Assembly (NCBI RefSeq): GCF_964355755.1
Contig: NC_092679.1
Location: 16,914,932 to 16,978,931 of the forward strand
Length of the DNA: 64,000 nucleotides
From: Antedon mediterranea
Lineage: Eukaryota > Echinodermata > Crinoidea > Comatulida > Antedonidae
Direction: 5' to 3'
Below, in pieces: positions 21,496 through 36,400 of the stretch (position 1 is the first letter of the stretch; the number at the start of each line of letters is the position of its first letter). The translations under genes were made by a program, and so were the position numbers. A model generated the notes under the pieces. That model had not been told where the DNA came from and did no database searches. It saw nothing but the letters and a program-made list of their open reading frames with translations.

Positions 21496-24400
21496 GTAAG
21501 ATAATTATAATTCATTTAACTTAGGCCTAATTAAGTACGGTATCTGAATTTAAAAACAGGCATGCGACAAAGCAGGTCTGCATACCTTTGTAAAATGGAA
21601 CGTCCGTCTTTCCCTTGCAAAAGTGGCTACTGCTACATGTGTCCTCTCCTCTTGCATATTTCACCAGCATATTTTCTGAATCCCCCGGCCGTATGTAACG
21701 GGCTACCTCCTGCCGGTATCTGTATAAAGTAGGCCTGAGTCGTATGATATTTGTTTATCGATAAGTCCATTTACGGATCATCTGCCACTCAAACATGTTA
21801 CAATGAAATTTGATAACGAATAATTTTCCCCTTAAAGTTTCTTCTTGGTGAAGTAACCTAAATGCCCTAAATATAAATCAGAAGTAGCCTCAAAATATAG
21901 GCCCTAATATAGACCCACACTTCTCTGGTCATATGATATATTAAGTTATACGGTACATGTCGATTCCAAGTGAATATTAATGAATTGATTAATAACGGTT
22001 CAAATGATATAGGCCCATCGGCGTCCTTTAAGCCTACCTTTCCATAAAATACGTGAGACCGGTTTCATGGAGTGAAACCAAGACGTCAAGATGGTGTACG
22101 AGAGGAGAGGGCTAGATTTTCCTGTCGCCAAGGGTAAGGGTGGTGGTATTATTCTCCCCCGTTGAGAAAGTCAAATTGCTTTACGGGTTATTTAAAAGCT
22201 ATAATCCTACCTTTAGTGTTAACCAGCGAAATAACAACAGATCTTTTACTAAAACCCAGTATCATTGACGTGTCGGTATGAACATTTTCGTCATTTGACA
22301 AACGTCGGCATTATGTGGTAGGGTGGCCAGTTCCTTTCCACGCCGCCTTATCCTCCCTAGTATTTTCAAGCAGGTACTCATTTACAGCTAAGTAGACTGG
22401 GAGTAGACTGGGAGTTGTCGGGAATTGAACCCAGGTCTCTCTGTGACGCAAAGTGAAGTACAATAATGTGCTTTATTATAGTGACCACATTCAATGCCAA
22501 TTAATAGGCCTACACAATACGCAACTAAGCATATGAAGTTTTGTAGGCCACATTGTTTTGGTCATATCGGTCGACTAGACAATAACTTTACAGGATCACC
22601 ATTAATAGTGTTATAATGTGGCCCATAAATAAATTATCAAATTGCATCCGGTTGTATGTATGAGAAAACCGTTCTTTTAAGGCCTTTTCAAAAATCCATT
22701 AAAAAAAAAATTGAAATGACGATTCCCCTTTTTTCGATTTGCTAGATAGTTTTCGCAATTAATAATAAACATAGCTTTTTTCATAGATATATATTTTCCA
22801 TGGTGTAAATAACATTATAAGTAGGCCTATATAGGACTTCATGATTGCGTGTTAACGAACACCAAAATATTTTTAATGGCAAGCATGCATGTTGATGGGA
22901 CATAAGCCACATCACGTAAATTTCACTAACAACTAAATTTGGCAAAAATTGCAAAACATCAAAAAGAAGCACATGGGCTTCTTAATTAACCAAGAGCACT
23001 TTGAATGGCGTCTTTTATAGATGGGCTACTTTTCAAAATAAATGCTGTAAATTTTTTTTAATCAAACCATGAAATTATGTTGAAAATAAACCCATGACCT
23101 TCATTTCGAAAGCGGTCGTTTTTAGATTACTTTTGCAAACCAAAAAGGGGATTTTTTTGTTGATGGGCTTCTTTCAATGTTTTACGGTATCTGATTATCA
23201 TAATGATTAAACAATAACAAACCATCACCGATCATCGTCTTCAATTAAATATTCATTTCAAAATGTGTTTATGAAAAATAAAATTTAATATAATGGATTA
23301 TATACCATTTCATATTCAATATCGTCCCAGTCTGCGTTTTACGTCATAAATTACAACAGCATAATCCGCCGGTCAAATCCCTTCACCCAACTAGGCTACA
23401 TCATTTCTAAAATTAGTTTAGTCTGAGTTTCTAACTAGGTTATCGGTACATCAACACGATTTTGCATATAGTTTAAGTAGTTACAAGATGTTTATTGCGG
23501 TCAAAATAATTTTTAATATCTTATCTCCACTGATACGTTGGTCAACATGTGTTATCGAACATAGCAAGTCAAGTAGTTCCAATTAAAAACGGAGTACCTG
23601 AACCATGTGATCGATCCAATGAGTTTATTATTCTCTGCAATATGCACTGTTAAAATAGTGTTTAGATCTTAAACATGTATTTTGTACCCACTTTTTCCAC
23701 ACATTTAGCCTTAAACATGTTTAAATATGAAACATGTTTAGGTTCTAAACATGTAGTCTATATCCAACTCAATACATCAGTGACGTGTTGATTGTAAAAC
23801 ATGTGGAGCAATATAAAGACACGTTTAAGTTTTAAACGTGTTTAATTTGGCATGTGTGGAGCTCATGTGTGGAGCTTTTTTACACCACAGTAAAATCGTA
23901 TGCACGCAACTCTAAACACGTACCTAAACATGTTGACTGCGAAACATGTGGAGAAATTGAACATAATGGTGACATGTTGACTGCTGCTAAACGAGTGGAG
24001 GAAAACTATAGCTGTCTATAAAGACGTTTAGGTTTTAAACACACTAAACATGTAACTACGTGTTTAAATGTGTCTCACTGTTTTTACAGTGTGGTACCCG
24101 GATTTAATTTCACACAAACTTAAAACATAATATTTCTCTTATGTCTACTTTTTTTTTTTCTCTCTTTTGTGGCGCAAACACCACTTTTATTCACATTCAT
24201 ATTATCTCATATTACATAAAATCGTATTATTTAACTTGTAAATGTCGTTACAGTTCATCATTCTTATGTCTACTTACTGATCTCATTGAACTAAGCTTAG
24301 AAAATATTTGTGTTTTTTCTAAAATCAAATTAGAACCGAATTTTTTTAACGATGCAGTGTACATTATTTGGGCCAAAGGACAAATATAATAAAATTTAGA

Positions 24401-27400
24401 TCTTCCAAAAAAGAAGATCCATCTTTTCTTTCTATTTTCATATAAACATTCTATTTATTGACCTAGATTTTGTATGAATTATTAAATAGACTAAGAGACA
24501 TCATTGAAAAGTTGTGTACTCTATTGCAAGAATACACGTACTGATAGGCCTACTTTATTTTTGGAGGATAAACTTCCGACCAAACAGTACATTTTGACTG
24601 CATGATGTTTCCTGATCATCATACCATGGATCATACCATTTTATACCTCAATGATCATATTTTATATTAACGCACAGAAGCTCTGACCCCAACGAGATGT
24701 CGACTTGACAGTGCAGATCGGTATTCCGAAATCACTTACTGTTAGCGATTAGAGTAGTTACCGATTTTTACTCGAAACGGAAGTTCACACAACGGAATAC
24801 CGATCTGCACTGTCAAGTCGAAAAATAAAGTAGGCCTATCAGTGTATTCTTGCAATAGAGTACACAACTTTTACCCCACTACACGCTACTTGTAGGTCTA
24901 CACATATTTGTTTGCGGTTCGTAAACATAATTTATAGTAGAAATACTCCGATTTGAAAATAACATATGTTCGCATTCTTGTGTTGTTAAAACCACTCAAC
25001 ATGACAAATTCGTTTCACCATTCAATTAGCGTTCCAATTCATCGTATTGCAATTTTACTTGTTTTATAAATAATTTAACCACATTTTATTTTCCAATTGT
25101 ATTACGTAGTATTCTACACGTCTGGCAACAATAAATAAACTACATCACACGTGGTTTGGGTTTATTTTCAATAACATTGTTCGGAATTGATGGATAAGTA
25201 CATGCGCTCAATTGTAATTTACGTGTTCATTCAAAGAGATCTCTATACCTTTAGCCGAGTTTAATTCCTGGTCCGACTTATCATGACCCGATTGAACTTT
25301 TACAATCCAGATTAACTGATTATTTGCTATTTCATTGACTTTAATGGTACATAGTCTTTCGATATCACGTTTAATTCTCTCGTAATATTTCATTCGTTCA
25401 GTCGCCTGTGAAACAATTCTCGCGTGTTGCTGTCAAAACTAAACCAGGTGAAATTGTTTACCCAAAATGCCGAGTAGGCCTACCGTAATAAGTCATTTAG
25501 CAATTGAAGGTTCTTCTTTCGAAATTGGTTTCGATTCGATAGGGAATGCTACAAATAATATAAGAGAATAGTGTGATAGTATTAGTAAACTAGATCTGAA
25601 CTCGTCGTCAAGACAAGTTAGACGACGCGATACATAACGTAAAAGTCTGTAGACAATCAACTGTACACATAAATGGCTCCTGTCTAACATAATGTAACTT
25701 AATGTAAATGCATAGGCCTATACAATGTTAATGTTTAATTTACATTGACGAATACAGTATAAGAGATAAAGGCCAATTTACACAGACGAGCGGTAACGGT
25801 TAGCGGAAAACCGCGTAGCATGTCCAACGTAGAATCTGTATCTATCCTCAGCGGAAACCGCCCGTTTACTCCGTGTTGTGTGTAAATGGTCAAAGAAATA
25901 ACATAGATTCTATATTTGTATTATCGTTACCGACCTTTAGGCGGTGACGGTAATGTTTCCATAGAACCTTGTTGGTTTACGTTGGTAAACATTCCTTCAC
26001 GGTTGTAAGAAACTATTATGTTTAAATTATAGGCTAATAGGTTACCGGGCCCATCATCTCAATAGATTAGCCTAATTTAAAGATTCTGTTTTTAACCAAT
26101 TTTGGTTATATTTAGAATAAATCGGATGTTTACATAACAAGTTAAGTTTATGAGTTCGATTGGAACAGAATGGCCTGCTACCACTGGGGTCCTAAACAGA
26201 TTAAGATCGCTGATGTTATCACTTGCCTGTTTCCAAAGAGAAACTATTGGCGATCACACAATACAGTAGAACACATTAATTTGAAAGGAACATCTTCGGG
26301 GTTTAATAAAGTAACCCATTATTAAAGGGGTAACAACAAGCGAAATTCATTCGTACTAATACGTGCGTATGAAAACAAAATCTAATCATGCATAACGGAT
26401 TGTAACTAGCGCCATCACATACTTTTAGAAGCGACTGCGATGACTTCTATTACTAACTCTCAATTCACATACTTGCCTAAATTCAACATTATCCAGTAAG
26501 CAACTAATATTCGCATTCTTACCAAATGTTTTAGTTATCTACTGTATATCCCTCATAGTCTTGGTATTTAATATTGATTTGTTGGTTATCATACATGCGT
26601 TATTTATCATCGTCGGTAGAGGTCATTTAAAAGCCGACTGGTTCCGCACGTGACATTGACGGATAACTTACTTTTTAAAGCAGAATGCACACTGGCGCAT
26701 AATTATACATTCATCATTTTTTCAAGGCCTCCTATAGGATTTTTCTTTCACTGTATAATAAATTTAACTAATTGTTAATGCATTAGGCTATATATACATT
26801 ACATTAAATATCAGCATTTATAAAACTGACTAATAATATATTGTTCTTCCCCTTCCTCCTTTTCGCCACCCTTACACTTTCCCCTTAAATTGAACGCAGG
26901 GCAATATTTTGCCCGGACCTCCTTTTAAATAATATATACTATGAAATAAAAGTGGGGTGGGGATGTTCTACCCGCCACACAAGCGGTATCACAATACTAC
27001 TGTTTGTTTAACGTCGGTAGACGGATACCGTACCTGAATTGGCTGAATGTTCAATATCTACAAACTTCTATGATGTTTTAGGAAATTATAAAAGTACAAC
27101 TAATGATACATATACTGAATGTCAAAAAATAAACTTTAACATCAGTAAATTATAATACGCATAATACACGTAAATCAATATTTATAATATAGTAGTACAC
27201 TGTTTGTTTTTGCAGTTTCCAATTGACAGAGTAACAAATCCAAGTTGTAATTCAGATTGTACAGATGCACCAAAAAAGTTATTATGCGGCAGTGATGGGT
27301 TGACCTACAACTCGCGGTGCCAGCTACAATACGCTAAGTGTATAGGCAAGCAAATTGCAATCATCAAAAAAGGAAAATGTGTAGGTAAGGTCATCTGTTG

Positions 27401-30400
27401 AGTTGTTCGATTCACTATTTAATATTTGTTTGATAAATGTATTCATTGATTCAAGTAATGATTAATTCAATAGATTAATGATTTCTTTAATGGATTGGTT
27501 TGATTGACTTGTATTGATTTGGTTTGATTGACTTGTATTGATTTGGTTTGATTGACTTGTATTGATTTGGTTTGATTGACTTGTATTGATTTGGTTTGAT
27601 TGACTTGTATTGATTTGGTTTGATTGACTTGTATTGATTTGGTTTGATTGACTTGTATTGATTTGGTTTGATTGACTTGTATTGATTTTGTTTGATTGAC
27701 TTGTATTGATTTGGTTTGATTGATTGTATTGATTTGGTTTGATTGACTTGTAATGATTTGGTTTGATTGACTTGTATTGATTTGGTTTGATTGACTTGTA
27801 TTGATTTGGTTTGATTGACTTGTATTGATTTGGTTTGATTGATTTGTATTGATTTGGTTTGATTGACTTGTATTGATTTGGTTTGATTGACTTGTATTGA
27901 TTTGGTTTGATTGACTTGTATTGATTTGGTTTGATTGACTTGTATTGATTTGGTTTGATTGACTTGTATTGATTTGGTTTGATTGATTTGTATTGATTTG
28001 GTTTGATTGATTTGTTTAATTGGATTGAATAGTTGGTTGGATATTGATTTGGTTTGATAAATCGATTTTGAATGATCAATTGCATTAAATGAATTGTTGG
28101 AATATCGATTTGGTTTGATTGATTTGTATTGATTTAGTTTTGATTGATTTGTATTGATTTGGTTTCATTGATTTGAATTAATTGTATTGAATCATTTGAT
28201 GAAATGTTGATTTGGTTTCTTAAAATGATTTAGTTTGATCAATTTCATTTTGAATATTTGATTGGAATACTGATTTGTTTTGATTAATTGATTTGTATAG
28301 ATAAACTGTATTGAATAATTGATTGGAATATTGATTTGCCTAGATAAAATCGATTTAGTTTAATTAATTGATTGATTAATTGGGATATTGATTTAGTTTG
28401 ATAAATGGACTTGTATAGATAAATTGCATTGAATAATTTATGGGAATATTGATTTGGCTTGATTAATTGATTTGGTTTGATTAATTGATTTGGTTTGATT
28501 AATTGATTTGGTATGATTAATTGATTTGGTTTGATTAATTGATTTGGTTTGATTAATTGATTTGGTTTGATTAATTGATTTGGTTTGATTAATTGATTTG
28601 GTTTGAATACTATAATGATTAATTAATGGAATATTGAATTGGTTTGATTAATTGATTTGGTTTGATTACTATAATGATTAATTGATTAGAATATTGATTT
28701 GGTTTGATTAATGGATTATGGTTTGATTACTATAATGACTAATTGATTGGAATATTGATTTGGTTTGATTAATTGATTATGGTTTGATTACTATAATGAC
28801 TAATTGATTGGAATATTGATTTGGTTTGATTAATTGATTTGGTTTGATTACTATAATGATTAATTGATTGGAATATTGATTTGGTTTGATTACTATAATG
28901 ATGAATTGATTATAATATTGATTTGGTTTGATTAATTGATTATGGTTTGATTAATTGATTTGGTTTGATTAATTGATTTGGTTTGAATACTATAATGATT
29001 AATTAATGGAATATTGAATTGGTTTGATTAATTGATTTGGTTTGATTACTATAATGATTAATTGATTAGAATATTGATTTGGTTTGATTAATGGATTATG
29101 GTTTGATTACTATAATGACTAATTGATTGGAATATTGATTTGGTTTGATTAATTGATTATGGTTTGATTACTATAATGACTAATTGATTGGAATATTGAT
29201 TTGGTTTGATTACTATAATGATTAATTGATTGGAATATTGATTTGGTTTGATTACTATAATGATGAATTGATTATAATATTGATTTGGTTTGATTAATTG
29301 ATTATGGTTTGATTACTATAATGACTAATTGATTGGAATTTTGATTTGGTTTGATTAATTGATTTGGTTTGATTACTATAATGATTAAGTGATTGGAATA
29401 TTGATTTGGTTTGATTACTACTGTATAATGATGAATTGATTAGAATATTGATTTGGTTTGAATAATTGCATTGAATAATTGATTAGAATATTTATATGGT
29501 TTGATTAATTGATTAACTGGATTGATTAATTGATTTGGTTTGATTACTATAATGATTAATTGATTGGAATATTGATTTGGTTTGATTACTATAATGATGA
29601 ATTGATTAGAATATTGATTTGGTTTGAATAATTGCATTGAATAATTGATTAGAATATTGATATGGTTTGATTAATTGATTAACTGGATTGATTAATTAGA
29701 ATATCGATTTGGCTTGATAAAATAATCCATTTGAATATTGATTTGGTTTGATTACTAGATTGAAAAAAATTTATTGGAATATCTATTTGGTTTGATTATT
29801 TGGTTTGATTAATTGCATTGAGTAATATATTGGAATATTGACATAATTTAATCAATTTATTGATCAATTGATTGATTGGAATATTGATTTAGTTTGATTG
29901 ATTTGGTTTAATTGAATTAGATAGAATATTAACCGTCATTCTCAAATCTCACAGAAAAAACAAAATGTCAAGCTGAGAGAGAATCTTCTATTAGTGTTGC
30001 AGCTGGCAGTTCATCAACTAATGGTGTGTTCATCCCACAATGCAATCTAGATGGAACATACTCATCAACGCAATGTCATAGTTCATTCAATTACTGTTGG
30101 TGCGTGGATGACCTGGGTAAACCGATTCCTGGTACATCGGTACAATATAGACGGCCAACTTGCGACGGCGAATCTTCTCCAGGTATGGACTTTATTTACA
30201 GTACTGTACATATTTTTGTTGTCTGTTGTGAGGCTCACTCACTTTCATGATCATGCATAATCTAATCATTTTTCCTATATATTATTATTATTATTACTAT
30301 TTTTATTATATTTTTAAATTGCTTGATTTTAAAAAAATAAATCAACCTATTATATTTATTAGAGCATGATCAACATCCTTTAAATCTGTATTCAGGATTC

Positions 30401-33400
30401 AATCCATCTGTGAGAATTACATTTCCACAAGTGCTGTTTACACACATATGCATTTAGTGCATTTTGGTCAAACATACTACCATATCTGTGAAAATATTAT
30501 TGATGTTAATAGTACAGGGTATTATAGTTTTAATTTCAAGTATTGGAAGTACAGTATGACAATGCTACATTAAAATGTTAAATATTCAATCCATTAGTAA
30601 TTTTCAATCAATATCAATTAGAATTGTAATCAATACTTGATACTATCGCATTACCATATAGAAGAACTCTTGTTGTGGGAAATCCCTATTATGGAGATAT
30701 ATTTTGGCACATATGGCGTTTCATACTTATACTATTTGAGCTTGTATTTCAGACAAACATCAAAAGTCTCGAAAATAACTACAGACTTGGGACAATTAAG
30801 TCTAAAGGGTCTTTCACATCTGTTCCGGCACGGCAAATCCAACATCAATGTTTCGTTTTCACGACGCTCAACACCAATCAATATGCGCATAGCCGCGTAC
30901 GTGAAAATGAAACATTGACGTTTTTTTTGGCTTTTCCATCGCCGGACCGAAACCGTGCCGCAACAGGTGTGAAGGGCCTGTATCATAACACTATGACCAA
31001 CACCGATTATGGGAGACACCTCTAATAAGGGGACAATTCATTAAAAGTGAAACACATGCTGTTACAATTATTATATATTCTAAAACCAAAATAAAACGCA
31101 GTAAACAGGTGTCACACCACATTAAGTAATTTTTCTCCAGCCTACAAGCATTTTAAGACATTTATTAGTAAATATTGATATTATTTTCAATAAAAATGAT
31201 ACTATTATTTTCAATAAAAATGATACTAAACAATAATAAAACATTTTGTGATATACAATTTTAATGATGTTAATAAACCAGATCAACATGTTTTTTAGCA
31301 ATGTTGCTCGTAATTTTACCTTATAATTATTCATAATTTTCAATCCTACACCCACTCATTAATCAATTTGCCCTAAAAATAGCCGCATTGACCTTCCAAA
31401 TTATTTTAAAGTAAAAGTTTGGTTTTGTGACTCACATTGGATAATGATTTATAAGTTCAGTCTATGTTATATAAACTTAACTAAACCCTTCAATATGTAC
31501 ATTAACAAAAAATATTATTCTAGAACATGGTTGTAGTATAACAACCAAAAACATTGAGATTTTCCCAACTTTTTAAACCTTTTTTTAGGAACAAGACAGT
31601 AGGCCTACCAAAATACCTAGTTATTTTTCAACATGCAAACTTTAATAATTATTTCAGTCTATGTTAATTAAATAAAAAACTTTAATATATGAATATGAAA
31701 AAAAACCCCTAAATTTAACACGGTTGTAGATTTGTTTTTAACACATTTTTTAACCTCTTTTTAGGAACCAAACAGTGTATACCTACCTAAATACAGTACC
31801 TTAATTATCTGAAGTTTTTTATTTTACTATAATTAGGAAGTTTTCTAAATGATATATTCTGAAATCATCTGAAAGCTATCATAATCTTAATGTTAAAAAT
31901 TAAAAATAAATTATTTTTATCGATTTTGTGTAGATGGCTGTCCATATTGACATAACATACTGATTACTATTTTTCTATTTAAACTGTACGTTTTTAAATT
32001 AAAAAATAAATCAAAAGTACTTGTCGCGTTTCTATTTCTACTACCGACGTTTACATTTCAAAGTTTTACGTTATTTATTGTAATCTTCTACATTATCGTT
32101 TATATATAAATAGAGCTGCACTGACGAGATCTAATAAGATCGAAACAGTACTGTCTGCAGATTGTATATATATATATATATATATATTTATTTTCTTCTT
32201 TATTTCTAGCAACGCCAAAATGGCTCAGTTATAAAAAGAAAGGGAGAAATCCTAATAAAATAAATAATTTTACAAATCTATCTACACTAGGGTTGACAGA
32301 TCAAGTCAACTATATCCATTTATTGTTTATACAATACCACAATATATTTAATTGAAACCGCCAGAGCCCATTGCATTTTGGGTAATGCTTTAAACGGATA
32401 TAAATGAGCAAAACTTGATCAGAAATGCAGTTGAAATATACTTTATATTTTAAATCTATTTTTAAATAAACGGTTTATTTGAAGTAATACAGCAGAAACA
32501 GACCCACAGTAAAATCTTCCTTTCCAACTAAATTAATAATAGACAGATGGAAATGACTAGCATTACATTAAAATTTGTAAGCATGATAGGATATCGAGTA
32601 TGTAGTATCGTAGTATATACACAAAATAAGTGCAGTTGTGATTTACGTCATTAAGTAAAGTTCGTAGTCATTAAACCTGTGACTCATAACATCGTAAGGT
32701 AAAAAACCAATAATTGTCAAGTAGTCTCAGTGAAAATTACCTGAAATATAATTGCCAAAATGTCTAACCTTTTACATTTTTTGCAGATAGATTAAATTAG
32801 ATTAGATTAGATCTTTTTATTTAATCCTTTAATATAATATATAAAAGTATAGAGACACTATAAACAGGCCAGTGATATACTGAAAATTAATTACGGTAAT
32901 TGAAAATGAGGAAATATGTGAAAGGGAGAAAATGCTGCCTCAACCGTTTTTCAACAACGATTAAATATCCAAACAGCATTTAACATGATGTTGGCATGTA
33001 GTTGATAACATCAACAACATGATTAGATTAGTGTAACCGTCACAAAAAGTTGTATACATCCTCACTTATGGCGGCGCCCTACCACATGGACAATATTACT
33101 GTTACAGGGAAAATCGCGGATTACTCATTCTTGTGATATATATTCTTTAGTTACAGATACTGTATCCTACCATTAAGCTCTGTCTACACTATCAAACTAG
33201 TTTGACAAAAAAGTGTAATGTGGCCAAATATGGTCGTGATATGACATCATTTATATATATATATGGGCACATCACAATTTGATAGTTTGATAGTGTAGAC
33301 AGAGCTTTAGGCTACCAAGGCTTTCCTAGTTCAAATTCAATCAGATACTGTTATAAATCCCTACACCCCAACTTGGTACATATCAAACAGATTATCTCAT

Positions 33401-36400
33401 CTGTATTATTCAAATTAATTAATTTTCAGTATATCACTGGGCAGAATTAATGTTCTGTGCCGGTTTTTATATCTATATTTTAGAGTATCGATTAATTAAT
33501 TGCCATAGAAAAACTTTAAACCATATACATATTTATCAACCTTATATTTGAATGGGCATAATTGAACAGTAATTTTCAAGGAAATATGTATGTTTTGAAT
33601 TTAATTTTATGTATATTAATAGAAAGATCAATAAAATATGAAATTTAGCACATACTTTCAACCATAATTGAATTATAAATATTATGGAAAACAATGTAAA
33701 ATTTGACATTGAAATTGTTGGTTTAAACAATTTTTTTATTATCATGGTTTATACTGTACTATATTTGGCTATATGTACAAAATGTGTCTTTCAAAACTTT
33801 ATACAAACATCAGTTTCTAAGACAATGAGGGCGCTGTCATTTTTGTACCGTTAAATCCGTGTTCTCGAGCAGTGAATATTACACAATAACTGGGAAATTC
33901 TACAAATTTCAAAGATTTTGATTTACTTTAAAAAGTTTAGATGGTAAAATATCTGACTTTTGAGAATCAAGCTTCTGTAGTGCATGTATTAGTTGTCAAT
34001 TAATCTATCTATCTGTGGATATGGATATCTGTCTAGATGTAAATGTCCTATTAAACCTTTAAAATGTTGAACCTATCTCCTGCATTATATTATTTTAACA
34101 GTAGAACCTCATGATGGAAAACCATGTTTAAAGAAACTTTTAGATGAAATATAATAATATTTTAACACTATGGCCAATTCATGTAAAAACCCCTATAAGG
34201 TGATAGGCCTAGTTTGCTGGTAAAAACGAACAAGGTGCAATAAATGTTTTAACCATGTATTAGCTTGACATCCTATTAATGGGACAATTTGTTTGATCCT
34301 AAAAGTGACAGGTTTTACTGTAAGATATCTTATAAAATGTTTTTTTTTTTTATAGATGATGTTTTTTGTTTTCATTGCTGCTATTATTAAGGATCTCTGT
34401 TAATATTTAACTTATTTTATATTAAAGAAATTTCTTCTTCAATTTGTTTTATTATTTTTTTGTCAAAACGTAACACAAATAACCTTGACATGAATGTTTA
34501 AATGTTTCTGCAAATTCTTTCATCTATTTCCTTTTCATCTGTTAAAAACCACAATTTAGATATAAAATGTTGATGACACAGTACAAAATTTCCGTTTTGT
34601 AAGTCATGCGCCCTCAACGTCCATACCGCAAGAGAAAAACCTTTCTAATTAGATTCGAGGTGGTCATGGCTTGAAATCCGTACTATGTGGAAAATTTACT
34701 AACATTAAATTTGTATCAGCAACTTTTAATTTTGTGTCATTGTTGACATTTCTCTCATAATGATGGTGTATTCGATAGAAATTCATAACAAATATACAGT
34801 GTATACATTTATTGGCCAAATAAACCAGATATATAACAATAAACAGATAAATAGTTTACAGAAAGACTCAACTACTTGAATAATAACAAGTTTTCTAACT
34901 CAACCTAACCACTTTTACGTGTTATTTTTATTTTTTTTTACTACAAACCTTATGTTATAGTTATTATCGTAAACAATGTGTGTATTTAAATTTATAATTT
35001 TGGCCCAACCATTTGTAGTTAATTTGTTGTTTTTTTTTTGTATTTTGATTCTTACCTATATACACAGATGTGCCTATATTAATAACACCTCTACCAGTAC
35101 AACAAAGTCCAGGTAAAGTTCCTTCTTTATTCCTTTATAAAATTCTAAATTTGTATTACTTTTGTTGAATTTATATATTTTGTTTATATTTATTTGTGAT
35201 TTATTTAAAATATTTGTTTAATTTTTTTTTACACAATGTCATGTTTCGTTGTCTTCACTTTATCACAAGCTCGGTTCACTAACATAATATTTGACGGAAG
35301 ACCTTTCAATAAACCTGAAAGGATTCATTTTCAGCTGCGGTTATTTTTATCCATAAATCTCAATTAAAAGGATAAACGTCCAAGTTAAAAAGCAAATTTT
35401 GTATTTTACACTTTGACTGATGGAATTAAATTGGCTGAGTATTGAATTAATTGTTTCCATTAAATCACAGTATAATGGTTCAAGTTTTAAATTAGGGTCA
35501 AAAGGCTATGATGAGGCTAAGATGAAAACATTTATTTTTAGTTGAATTCAATAAATAAAATGTTCTTTCTTGCTTGTTAACCGTCCTCATATTGAGAACA
35601 TCAGGCGCATCATTGTCTGGTTTCATTTGACATACTTGTTTTGCCTTGAAATTTGATATAATATTTTTCTTGTTTTATTACACCTATAACAGAACGTACA
35701 ATATAGGGAATTTTTGCTCAAGAAATATTTTCCACTTTTTGTTGAATAAGGACATAATAAAATACTGTATAATATCTCTTACTAAATTGCAACTCTCTTT
35801 CTACTTTATTCAAGTACTTGCACTTGTATTGATGAAGGGCTACTGTATCTCCATTGAGATCCAGCCACTGATACCCACAGCATTGTAATTTTTTTCAGTA
35901 ATTTGCCTTTGGATATACTAAATTTCTATTAATATAATTAAACATTATAAAGTTGAGAAAACACCAAGCTGAATAGTAAGTAATGAACTATCAGTACAAT
36001 GAATGACGTAAGATGTTGGTGTTTCCAAACTGGAAAACTGGAAACATTTGTTTATATAATTTTAGATTTGAGAATAAATTGAACAGTAAATAAATCAAAC
36101 TTTTCATGGAATTAATGGTTGCAAATGTGAAAATCATAAAACTTGCAGAAAGAGCTTGACTATACCTTGTTGTTTCAGCCTACCCATAAACACCATTATG
36201 TACATATATAATTGTGTAATACCTATCTAAACAGCTCAATCTAAAAACAATTGTTAAGATAAGCCTTTTAGTAGAATCTAAGTGGTTTGCAAATACCCGT
36301 TAGGTGTAAAAAAGTCCCTGAAAATTTACCCAGGTGTTTGAAAACAAACACTAATTCTATCCCTTCTCAGAAGATGTTAATACGAGTGGCTTAAAATTGT

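Noticed and set aside
27462-28085. 207-codon minus-strand frame of SIKPNQYK repeats
   Set aside because: It is a product of the 24-bp minisatellite inside an intron of the SMOC-like gene, with no signal or domain.
30637-31025. Overlapping ORFs of 93-116 codons on both strands
   Set aside because: They coincide with MITE family E, whose inverted arms create mirrored frames.
32210-32355. Possible SMOC-like exon after TTTATTTCTAG (ATPKWLSYKKKGRNPNK...)
   Set aside because: The acceptor is good and the phase fits, but no acceptable phase-1 donor occurs before the in-frame stop. At most it could be a rare alternative terminal exon.
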